Assembly: GCA_044464175.1 (NCBI GenBank)
Contig: JBIQLO010000199.1
Span: 1-7,113 of the forward strand
Length of the DNA stretch: 7,113 nucleotides
Reading direction: 5' to 3'
Source: JBIQLO01 sp044464175
Lineage (GTDB): Bacteria > Planctomycetota > Phycisphaerae > Tepidisphaerales > Tepidisphaeraceae
Shown here: piece by piece, positions 1 through 4,885 of the stretch
Position numbering within the stretch: position 1 is the stretch's first letter
Layout: each line of letters opens with the position of its first letter
Notes under the pieces: generated by a model
The model's database searches: none
What the model was told of the DNA's origin: nothing
The model's input: only the letters and a program-made list of their open reading frames with translations
Program-made: the position numbers and the translations under genes

Positions 1-32
1 CCTTTCCCCTTTGGCAACTTACCTTACCCGTC

Positions 33-290
33 ATGGATGAGTCGATTCGTCAGCAGTTGAAACCGGGCGCCAAGGTTACCGTTACCCAGCAGATCGCCGG
101 CAGCGACTGGTCAATGGCCAGTCAGGTCGAGGGCACCGTCCTGGGCTACGAGCAGCGCCAGACCGGCAGCTGGTACGCCCATTCCAAAAACGACAAGCTC
201 TGGCTCGATCGCCTCAAGCTCCGAAAGCCCAACGGCGAAATCACCACCCTCAACCTCGACGAATACAGCCGGATCGAAATCGGAAAGTAG
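33..290 (+). CDS. small conserved-looking hypothetical protein (85 aa)
   Basis: Function not recognised. The 85-residue product is soluble, with no signal peptide or membrane segment. It has a beta-rich look: a PGAKVTVTQQI strand near residues 11-21, VEGTVLGYEQRQTGSWYAHS at about 32-51, and a charged stretch KNDKLWLDRLKLRKPNGEI near 52-70, ending in LDEYSRIEIGK. The alternation of hydrophobic and charged residues and the ordinary codon use suggest a real gene. No Shine-Dalgarno sequence precedes the ATG at 33, and the frame stays open to the window's left edge, so the true start could lie further left. It ends 34 bp before the kinase ATG on the same strand, so the two are probably co-transcribed. 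The last G of its TAG stop is the first base of a perfect palindrome. I believe similar small proteins occur in planctomycetes, but that is recall only. Confidence 0.7.
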   Translation: MDESIRQQLKPGAKVTVTQQIAGSDWSMASQVEGTVLGYEQRQTGSWYAHSKNDKLWLDRLKLRKPNGEITTLNLDEYSRIEIGK

Positions 291-309
291 GGTGGGGCGC
301 GCCCCACCC
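290..309. repeat. perfect 20-bp GC palindrome between two genes
   Basis: Bases 290-299 (GGGTGGGGCG) are followed directly by their exact reverse complement at 300-309. In RNA this would fold as an 8-bp GGGTGGGG/CCCCACCC stem with a CGCG loop. It begins at the last base of the upstream stop codon and ends 5 bp before the GGAGG ribosome-binding site (315-319) of the kinase. No T tract follows, so it is not a standard intrinsic terminator. It could be an operator, an mRNA stability or processing hairpin, or a modulator of kinase translation. Confidence 0.75.
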
Positions 310-324
310 GCCCCGGAGGCAATC

Positions 325-1260
325 ATGGATGCAGTCATTTTCGGCCTGATCGTGGCGGATGTCATCGCCCGGCCGATGGACCTGCGCCAACCCCCTGAAT
401 CCGGCGGCCTTCACCTCATCGAATCCCTCACCCTCACCACCGGCGGAAACGTCTGCAACGTCGCCCTGGCCATGGCCAAACTCGGCATGACCACCGGCGC
501 CGCCGGCGTCGTCGGCAAGGATGTCCTGGGCCGCGCCGTCGTCGACCGCCTCAACGATGGCGGCGTCGACACCGCCGCCGTCTTCGCCACCGACCGCGCC
601 CAGACCAGCGCCACCGTCGTGGCCGTCGAGCCCTCCGGCGAACGCTGCTTCTTCCACACCCCCGGCGCCAACGCACTCCTCGACGCCGACGTCTTCCGCC
701 AGGGCTTCTCCACCTTCGAAAAAGCCAAGTGGCTCCAGGTCGGCTACTTCGGCCTCCTCCCCACCCTCACTGACTCCCTCCCCAAGCTCCTGGCCGACCT
801 GCGCCGCCGCGCCCCCAGGCTCAAACTGGCCATGGACACCGTCCATCCCCCGGCCGATCCCGACCTCCTCTGGCCCATCCTTCGCCACCTGGACCTCTTC
901 GCCCCCAGCCGCCCCGAGGCCCAGCGCCTCACCGGCGAATCCGACCCCGCCCGCATGGCCGCCGTCTTCCGTAAGCACATGCGCCCCGATGCCTTCCTGG
1001 CCATCAAGCTCGACGCCCAGGGATGCTACATCGAACCCGCCCGCGACCAGGGCCGGATCGTCCCCGGCTACAAAATCGACCTGATCGACGCCACTGGCGC
1101 CGGCGACACCTGGTTCGGCGCCCTGCTGGCCGGCCTGATCAAAAAGCTCGACCCCGCCCGCGCCGCCGCCCTGGCCAACCGCGCCGCCGCCGACTGCTGC
1201 ACCGCCATCGGCGCTTCCACCGGCGTCCAGTCCTTCGAGGAAACCCTCGCCCGGTTGTAA
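325..1260 (+). CDS. PfkB/ribokinase-family carbohydrate kinase
   Basis: This 311-residue protein is a cytoplasmic kinase of the ribokinase/PfkB superfamily, which transfers phosphate from ATP to a sugar or nucleoside hydroxyl. The N-terminal glycine-rich signature is TTGGNVCNVALAMAKLG at about residues 38-54. The C-terminal signature DATGAGDTWFGALLAGL begins at residue 255; its GAGD forms the anion hole and D261 is the expected catalytic base. Length matches the usual 300-330 residues. I chose the ATG at 325 because GGAGG lies at 315-319 with good spacing. A GTG 33 bp upstream lies inside the palindrome and would add an Arg/Pro-rich tail foreign to the family. The substrate (ribose, fructose, KDG, adenosine or other) cannot be read from sequence. 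Codons end mostly in C, unlike the protease at the far right. The stop is 2 bp from the convergent nth stop. Confidence 0.92.
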   Translation: MDAVIFGLIVADVIARPMDLRQPPESGGLHLIESLTLTTGGNVCNVALAMAKLGMTTGAAGVVGKDVLGRAVVDRLNDGGVDTAAVFATDRAQTSATVVAVEPSGERCFFHTPGANALLDADVFRQGFSTFEKAKWLQVGYFGLLPTLTDSLPKLLADLRRRAPRLKLAMDTVHPPADPDLLWPILRHLDLFAPSRPEAQRLTGESDPARMAAVFRKHMRPDAFLAIKLDAQGCYIEPARDQGRIVPGYKIDLIDATGAGDTWFGALLAGLIKKLDPARAAALANRAAADCCTAIGASTGVQSFEETLARL

Positions 1261-1262
1261 CC

Positions 1263-1928
1263 CTACCGATGCTTCGTCACCCCCACCTGCCGGCAATACG
1301 CCAGCACCGGACAGGTTGAGCACTTGGGCAGCGCCCCCGTGCAGATGTGCTTCCCGAACGGCACCAGCAGCCGGTTGATCTCCACCCAGTATTTCCGGGG
1401 CAGTCGCGCTTCCAGCGCCTTCATCGTCCCCTCCGGCGTCCGCCCCGCCACATACCCCCACCGGTTGGTCACCCGATGCACATGAATATCCACGCTGATA
1501 TACGGCAACCCGCAGGCGATCCCCAGTACCAAGTGCGCGCACTTGGGCCCCACCCCCGGCAACTCCATCAGCCCCTCCGCATCGCACGGCAACTCCCCCC
1601 CAAACGCCTCCGCCGCGCGCCGGGCAATGGTCCGGATGTTCCGCGCCTTGGCCTCATGGAACGTGCTGGCATGGATCAGCGCATCGATCCGCTTCTGGCT
1701 CAGCTTCGCCATCCCCTCCGGCGTCCGCGCCACGGCAAACAGCCCCCTGGCCGTCGGCAGCGTCGTCTCATCCCGCGTCCGCACCGAGATGATGCATGCC
1801 ACCAGTTGCTCAAAAACCGAGGTATACCCCTGCTCCGCCAGTTCAAACAGCGCCGCCTTGGGAAACCCCTCCACCGCCCGCCGAATCCGCCCCAGTACCG
1901 CCTCAATGTCAAACGCCCGCTTGCTCAT
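1263..1928 (-). CDS. nth: endonuclease III (DNA glycosylase/AP lyase)
   Basis: Nth excises oxidised pyrimidines and cleaves the abasic site by beta-elimination in base-excision repair. The 221-residue length is typical (E. coli 211). The helix-hairpin-helix is LPGVGPKCAHLVL (about 123-135), with K129 as the expected Schiff-base lysine. D147 in ISVDIHVHRV matches the conserved catalytic Asp. The [4Fe-4S] cysteines C196, C203, C206 and C212 have the exact Cx6Cx2Cx5C spacing. The E. coli segment LSAQATD reads ISVRTRD here, a substitution of the Gln. The start is the ATG at 1928 (MSKRAFDIEA); the open frame continues upstream, but only as Arg/Pro-rich shadow of the neighbouring gene. The Shine-Dalgarno is weak (GGGGAC directly before ATG). 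It starts 26 bp after the acyltransferase stop, so it may be the last gene of the rpsP operon. Its codons end mostly in G, whereas the neighbouring - strand gene favours C. Confidence 0.96.
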   Translation of the reverse strand: MSKRAFDIEAVLGRIRRAVEGFPKAALFELAEQGYTSVFEQLVACIISVRTRDETTLPTARGLFAVARTPEGMAKLSQKRIDALIHASTFHEAKARNIRTIARRAAEAFGGELPCDAEGLMELPGVGPKCAHLVLGIACGLPYISVDIHVHRVTNRWGYVAGRTPEGTMKALEARLPRKYWVEINRLLVPFGKHICTGALPKCSTCPVLAYCRQVGVTKHR

Positions 1929-1954
1929 GTCCCCGGAGGATGCAAAACCGGGTG

Positions 1955-2593
1955 CTATTCCGCCTTGCGGCGGTCCCGCAGGCGGCGGGCCGGGACGCCG
2001 GTGTAGAGGCCCATGGGCTCGGTGTCGCGCGTGACCACGGCGTTGGCCCCGATGACGCAACCGCGGGCGATGGTGACGTTGCCGGTGACGGTGACGTTGG
2101 CCCCCAGCCAGACATCCTCCACCAATGTGATCGGCTGGTTGCGGTTGGGGGCCAGGCACATCGGCTTACCATGGTCCAGCGGGTCATGGGCCGCCGTTGC
2201 CAGCACGCAATGGGCAGCGATGTTGCAATAGGGCCCGACCGTCAACCCGCCTTGGCCGTAGAGGACGCAGTTGGGGGCAAAATGGGTGTGATGCCCGATC
2301 CGGACAAACCCCTTTTCGCCGCCAATGGAGATATAGGTGTTGGGAAAGAAGGTGACGTGCTCTTCCAGGATGAGCCGGCCGCCGCCCTGGATGAAGCAGT
2401 TGGGGTAAAACAGGGCGTTGGCCCCGATGCGGGCTTCGACCGGACGTCCCATGCCTAGATGGAAGCCCCCCATGATGGTGACGTTGTCGCCGACCTCAAC
2501 CAGTTCGGGGTGCTCAAAATAGGCATCCGGGGCGATCTGGACGTTCTGACCGCAGGCTTTGAAGAGGGGGCGATAGTCGACGGGTTGGTTCAT
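1955..2593 (-). CDS. hexapeptide-repeat (left-handed beta-helix) acyltransferase
   Basis: This 212-residue protein looks like a trimeric left-handed beta-helix acyltransferase of the maltose/galactoside/colanic-acid acetyltransferase group, which acetylates sugar hydroxyls using acetyl-CoA. Hexapeptide repeats run from about residue 32 to 190 (VEVGDNVTI, ARIGANALF, LILEEHVTFF, VRIGHHTHF, LTVGPYCNI, ITLVEDVWLGANVTVTGNVTIARGCVIGANAVV). H136 in ATAAHDPLD is the probable catalytic His. The protein ends in the usual GVPAR turn plus a short basic tail. The product could decorate LPS, exopolysaccharide or another glycan; the substrate cannot be told from sequence. The ATG at 2593 lacks a strong Shine-Dalgarno, so expression may be modest. 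It lies between rplS (61 bp upstream) and nth (26 bp downstream) on the same strand. Confidence 0.9.
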   Translation of the reverse strand: MNQPVDYRPLFKACGQNVQIAPDAYFEHPELVEVGDNVTIMGGFHLGMGRPVEARIGANALFYPNCFIQGGGRLILEEHVTFFPNTYISIGGEKGFVRIGHHTHFAPNCVLYGQGGLTVGPYCNIAAHCVLATAAHDPLDHGKPMCLAPNRNQPITLVEDVWLGANVTVTGNVTIARGCVIGANAVVTRDTEPMGLYTGVPARRLRDRRKAE

Positions 2594-2626
2594 GGGCGCA
2601 TCTTACCCGAGCCGATGGCTGATGCC

Positions 2627-2650
2627 ACCGGGCCGCAGGGTGCGCCCGGT
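2627..2650 (-). other. GC hairpin just after the rplS stop
   Basis: Four bases after the rplS stop codon, ACCGGGC (2627-2633) is matched by its reverse complement GCCCGGT (2644-2650) around a 10-base loop that itself has a possible 3-bp GCA/TGC pairing. No T run follows in the direction of transcription, so it is unlikely to be a full intrinsic terminator. It may slow or partly end transcription, or protect the 3' end of the ribosomal-protein mRNA and lower expression of the acyltransferase and nth. Confidence 0.5.
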
Positions 2651-2654
2651 CGCC

Positions 2655-3077
2655 TCAAGCGGACGCCACCAGCTCCGCCTGCTCCTGCTCGGCCCCTTCG
2701 GCCGGAGCGGTCTCGGTCTTCTTGGTCTTGCGCTTCTCGGTGAGGCGGACGGCCTTGCCGACGCGGTCGCGAAGGTAGTAGAGCTTGGCGCGACGGATGC
2801 GTCCGCTGCGCTTGACCTTGATCGACTGGATGAAGGGGGAATGGATGGGCAGGATGCGCTCCACGCCTTCATTGTTGACGATCCGACGGACGGTGAAGGT
2901 TTCGTTGATGCCCGTGCCCCGGCGGGTGATGACATCGCCGCTGAAGACCTGAACGCGGGTCTTGTCCCCTTCGACAATGCGGATCGCCACATCAACCGTG
3001 TCGCCCACATTGAAATCGGGGATATCGGTCTTCAAGCTGGACTGTTCGACGGATTCAATGATTCTGTTGCGCGACAT
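2655..3077 (-). CDS. rplS: 50S ribosomal protein L19
   Basis: L19 is a large-subunit protein at the 30S-50S interface. The conserved core is complete: IPDFNVGDTVDVAIRIVEG, RVQVFSGDVITRRGTGINETFTVRRI, GVERILPIHSPFI and RSGRIRRAKLYYLRDRVGKAVRL. The product is 140 residues against the usual 115 or so. The excess is a C-terminal tail rich in Lys/Thr, then Ala/Glu (KRKTKKTETAPAEGAEQEQ...), resembling the S16 tail in the same operon. I chose the ATG at 3077 because GGAG lies 6 bases upstream on the coding strand. A TTG at 3089 would add four residues but has no better ribosome-binding site. It starts 48 bp after the trmD stop, with an inverted repeat in the gap. Confidence 0.97.
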   Translation of the reverse strand: MSRNRIIESVEQSSLKTDIPDFNVGDTVDVAIRIVEGDKTRVQVFSGDVITRRGTGINETFTVRRIVNNEGVERILPIHSPFIQSIKVKRSGRIRRAKLYYLRDRVGKAVRLTEKRKTKKTETAPAEGAEQEQAELVASA

Positions 3078-3097
3078 GGCCGACTCCAATCAACTCT

Positions 3098-3116
3098 GAA
3101 CAGGCAAGTCCTGTTC
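3098..3116 (-). other. perfect stem-loop between trmD and rplS
   Basis: GAACAGG (3098-3104) and CCTGTTC (3110-3116) form a perfect 7-bp stem around a 5-base loop, between the trmD stop (3126) and the rplS Shine-Dalgarno/ATG (3077). No T run follows, so it is not a terminator. Its place suggests an intercistronic hairpin that could insulate rplS translation from trmD, act as a processing site, or serve as an L19 target; these roles are inferred. Confidence 0.55.
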
Positions 3117-3125
3117 CACGGTATT

Positions 3126-3851
3126 TCACGGTTCCTGTTTCTGCTTTTCCAAATACGCCTGCCACAAATCGGGGCGGCGTTGCTGCGTTCGTTCTTCCCG
3201 CTGCGCCTGCCGCCAGGCGGCGATCGCCTGGTGGTTGCCGCTCAGGAGAATGTCCGGGACGCTCAGGCCCTGGAATTCCCGGGGGCGGGTGTACTGGGGA
3301 TATTCCAGCAGCCCGCCGGCGAAGCTTTCATCGGCCGCTCCGTCCTGTGCGCCCAAGGCGCCGGGCAAGAGGCGAACCACGGCGTCGATCAAGACCATCG
3401 CCGCCAGTTCGCCGCCGCTGAGGACGAAGTCGCCCAGACTCATTTCCAGCGGGTTGAGCAGGTCGATCACCCGCTGGTCCACGCCTTCGTAGTGGCCGGC
3501 GATCAGCAGCAATCGAGGCTGCTTCGCCAATTCCTCGGCCCAAGCCTGATCCAGCCGCCGCCCCTGGGGGGTGAAGAGGATCCGCAGGGGCTTTCGCTGA
3601 TCCTGCGTCTCGGCCGCCGTCACGGCGTCCAGCAGCGGGCCGCACATCATGACCATGCCGGGTCCGCCACCGAAGGGCTTGTCATCCACGGACTTGTGCG
3701 CATCGGTGGCAAAGTCGCGGATATTGGTCAGTCGATAGTCCACCAGCCCCTTGGCGGCCGCTCGTTTGGGGATGCTCGTGCCCAAAAACCCGGAAAACAT
3801 GTCCGGAAAGAGCGTCAGGATGTCGATGCGCAGGGGGGGTGTCTCGGTCAA
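3126..3851 (-). CDS. trmD: tRNA (guanine-37-N1)-methyltransferase
   Basis: TrmD transfers a methyl group from S-adenosylmethionine to N1 of G37 in tRNAs with a G at position 36, preventing +1 frameshifting. This 241-residue protein has the family's hallmarks: IDILTLFPDMF near the start, DDKPFGGGPGMVMM (56-69), the GHYEGVDQRVID loop (119-130), and the trefoil-knot SAM site SLGDFVLSGGELAAMVLIDAVVR (138-160). ADESFAGGLLEYPQYTRP (174-190) has the Asp expected as general base, followed by LLSGNHQAI. The start is the TTG at 3851. An in-frame TAA, the rpsP stop, lies four codons upstream, and the first internal ATG (residue 18) would remove the conserved LTLFP, so TTG is almost forced. There is no clear Shine-Dalgarno. 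The gene lies 9 bp after rpsP and in the same frame; rimM, often found between them, is absent. Confidence 0.97.
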   Translation of the reverse strand: MTETPPLRIDILTLFPDMFSGFLGTSIPKRAAAKGLVDYRLTNIRDFATDAHKSVDDKPFGGGPGMVMMCGPLLDAVTAAETQDQRKPLRILFTPQGRRLDQAWAEELAKQPRLLLIAGHYEGVDQRVIDLLNPLEMSLGDFVLSGGELAAMVLIDAVVRLLPGALGAQDGAADESFAGGLLEYPQYTRPREFQGLSVPDILLSGNHQAIAAWRQAQREERTQQRRPDLWQAYLEKQKQEP

Positions 3852-3860
3852 AGTTTCATC

Positions 3861-4184
3861 TTAGCTGGCCGCGCCTTCGGCCGCGGGGGCGGCGGGCGTC
3901 TTGGGCTTGCCCGGCCTGGGCAGGCGCAGTTGCTTGTGTTCCAGCCCGCTCTTTTTCAACAGGGAGGAGACCGTTTCCGACGGAATCGCGCCCTGGTCGA
4001 GCCAGTGCTTGCAGCGGTCGAGTTTGGCCGAAAACTGCTTGGCGTTGTCCTTGTTTTCGGGGTCGTAGTAGCCCAATTCCTCGATGACGCGCCCGTCGCG
4101 CGGCGAGCGTGAATCGATTGCGTTCAAGCGATAGAACGCATGATTGGACCGGCCCATTCTCTTCAATCTCAGCTTGACCGCCAT
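3861..4184 (-). CDS. rpsP: 30S ribosomal protein S16
   Basis: S16 is a small-subunit protein needed for assembly of the 16S 5' domain. The N-terminus MAVKLRLKRMGRSNHAFYRLNAIDSRSPRDGRVIEELGYYDP and the following LDRCKHWLDQGAIPSETVSSLLKKSGL match the family throughout. The product is 107 residues against about 82 in E. coli; the extra part is a Pro/Ala/Lys tail (RPGKPKTPAAPAAEGAAS). I chose the ATG at 4184 because GGAG lies 8 bases upstream; upstream in-frame codons give residues unlike S16. It is the first gene of the operon rpsP-trmD-rplS-acyltransferase-nth, with a promoter about 80 bp upstream and a possible structured leader. Confidence 0.97.
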   Translation of the reverse strand: MAVKLRLKRMGRSNHAFYRLNAIDSRSPRDGRVIEELGYYDPENKDNAKQFSAKLDRCKHWLDQGAIPSETVSSLLKKSGLEHKQLRLPRPGKPKTPAAPAAEGAAS

Positions 4185-4202
4185 TGACAGATCTCCAAAT
4201 CT

Positions 4203-4232
4203 GGCGCCGGTCGTCGCCAATGACGCCGCGCC
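4203..4232 (-). promoter_or_regulatory. candidate structured leader of rpsP mRNA
   Basis: Read on the - strand, the predicted rpsP 5' leader can fold into one long hairpin: GGCGC pairs with GCGCC at its base, then GG with CC, then CGTC with GACG closing an ATTGGC loop, with small bulges. It ends 6 bases before the GGAG ribosome-binding site (4193-4196). GC-rich sequence forms hairpins easily, so this is only a candidate for autoregulation by S16 or translational tuning. Confidence 0.35.
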
Positions 4233-4265
4233 GGCAAAAGGCATTCTGGTGAATGCGAGCCAAGT

Positions 4266-4293
4266 AGTATACGCGCCGGGAGATGGACTGCAA
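4266..4293 (-). promoter_or_regulatory. rpsP: sigma70-like promoter for the rpsP operon
   Basis: On the - strand, TTGCAG (4293-4288) and TATACT (4271-4266) are separated by 16 bp. The -10 matches 5 of 6 consensus bases and the -35 only 3 of 6. Transcription would start near 4259, giving a leader of about 75 nt before the rpsP ATG at 4184. TATACT stands out in this GC-rich region and sits where the operon needs a promoter. Confidence 0.55.
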
Positions 4294-4326
4294 GGGGTGG
4301 AACCCGAAAATCACCCCACGCTGGGG
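4294..4326 (-). terminator. weak possible terminator after the CBS-domain gene
   Basis: Just after the CBS gene stop on the - strand, CCCCA-GCG-TGGGG forms a short 5-bp hairpin (4326-4314) followed by TGATTTT. A second, mutually exclusive stem pairs GGGGTG (- strand, 4317-4312) with CACCCC (4299-4294). The stems are short and the T run is broken, so termination would be partial; some read-through into rpsP is likely. Confidence 0.35.
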
Positions 4327-4332
4327 GGGATT

Positions 4333-4770
4333 TCAGACCCGGCCATAGATGTATTCATTGAGATAATGGATCTCCGAGGCCTGGTGGGAGGCGTAGAAGG
4401 CGTTGATGTCGCCCAGGGAGATGATGCCCAGGAGGTCGCCATCCTCGTCGCAGACGGGCATGTGGCGGATGCGCTGGTCGCGCATGATGGCGGCGAGCTC
4501 GTCGATCTCGGTATCCAGCCGGCAGCAGATGACGTTGTCGGTCATGACCTGGCGGACCGGCGTGAGGGCGGGGGGGTACTGCTGGGTGACGACCCGGCGC
4601 AGCACATCGCGTTCGGTGAATATGCCGGCGATGCGTCCTTCATCGGTGATGATGAGGGCGCCGACCCGGCACTGGTTCATGCGTTCGGTTGCCTCCAGGA
4701 CGCTGGCATCGGCCGAGATGCAGTAAATGATGGCCCCCTTGCGCTCAAGGATATCGCGTGCAACCGCCAT
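4333..4770 (-). CDS. two-CBS-domain protein
   Basis: This 145-residue cytoplasmic protein is made almost entirely of one CBS-domain pair (Bateman module). The first repeat spans about residues 12-66 (IYCISADASVLEATERMNQCRVGALIITDEGRIAGIFTERDVLRRV). The second spans about 73-131 (VRQVMTDNVICCRLDTEIDELAAIMRDQRIRHMPVCDEDGDLLGIISLGDINAF). There is no fused enzyme or channel domain. Such pairs usually bind adenosine nucleotides such as AMP, ATP or SAM, and regulate a partner; ligand and partner are unknown here. The C-terminal HYLNEYIYGRV follows the second domain. The ATG at 4770 has GGAGG 4 bases upstream and its own likely promoter. It lies 148 bp upstream of rpsP, where ffh sits in many bacteria; the position does not itself imply a ribosomal role. 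Confidence 0.93.
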   Translation of the reverse strand: MAVARDILERKGAIIYCISADASVLEATERMNQCRVGALIITDEGRIAGIFTERDVLRRVVTQQYPPALTPVRQVMTDNVICCRLDTEIDELAAIMRDQRIRHMPVCDEDGDLLGIISLGDINAFYASHQASEIHYLNEYIYGRV

Positions 4771-4799
4771 CAGGCCTCCATGTTGGAGTGAACCGTGCC

Positions 4800-4829
4800 A
4801 TTGTACCTTTGGGACGGTTGGGCAGGCAA
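4800..4829 (-). promoter_or_regulatory. sigma70-like promoter for the CBS-domain gene
   Basis: On the - strand, TTGCCT (4829-4824) and TACAAT (4805-4800) are 18 bp apart. They match the consensus at 4 of 6 and 5 of 6 bases. The start point would be near 4793, leaving about 23 nt before the ATG at 4770, enough to hold its GGAGG site. The promoter begins one base after the terminator T tract of the preceding gene, a compact arrangement that supports both calls. Confidence 0.55.
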
Positions 4830-4830
4830 G

Positions 4831-4885
4831 AAAAAAATGGACCGGAGCCCAGGCAGGCGGAGAGCCTGCCTGAGCCCGGTTTTTT
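4831..4885 (-). terminator. strong Rho-independent terminator, two-way in form
   Basis: CAGGCAGGC (4850-4858) and GCCTGCCTG (4864-4872) form a perfect 9-bp stem with a 5-base loop. An outer ACCGG/CCGGT pairing (4841-4845 with 4876-4880) lies across a small internal loop. On the - strand the hairpin is followed, after CCA, by seven T (A run at 4831-4837 on the + strand). On the + strand it runs into six T (4880-4885). It directly follows the PfpI-family stop codon and should end that transcript; it could also stop antisense transcription from the left. Confidence 0.88.

Noticed and set aside
292..324. GTG start for the kinase 33 bp upstream of the chosen ATG
   Set aside because: It lies inside the palindrome, adds MGRAPPAPEAI foreign to the family, and the ATG at 325 has a well-spaced GGAGG.
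250..1587. 445-codon open frame on the - strand opposite the kinase
   Set aside because: Its translation is a Gly/Ala/Glu-rich shadow of the kinase and nth frames with no recognisable domain; the kinase has clear PfkB motifs.
1929..2159. N-terminal extension of nth
   Set aside because: The extension is Arg/His/Pro-rich shadow of the acyltransferase coding sequence; the conserved protein begins at MSKRAFDIEA.
2592..4112. 506-codon open frame on the + strand opposite rplS, trmD and rpsP
   Set aside because: It is antisense to three firmly identified genes and has no domain or ribosome-binding site; long antisense frames are common in GC-rich DNA.
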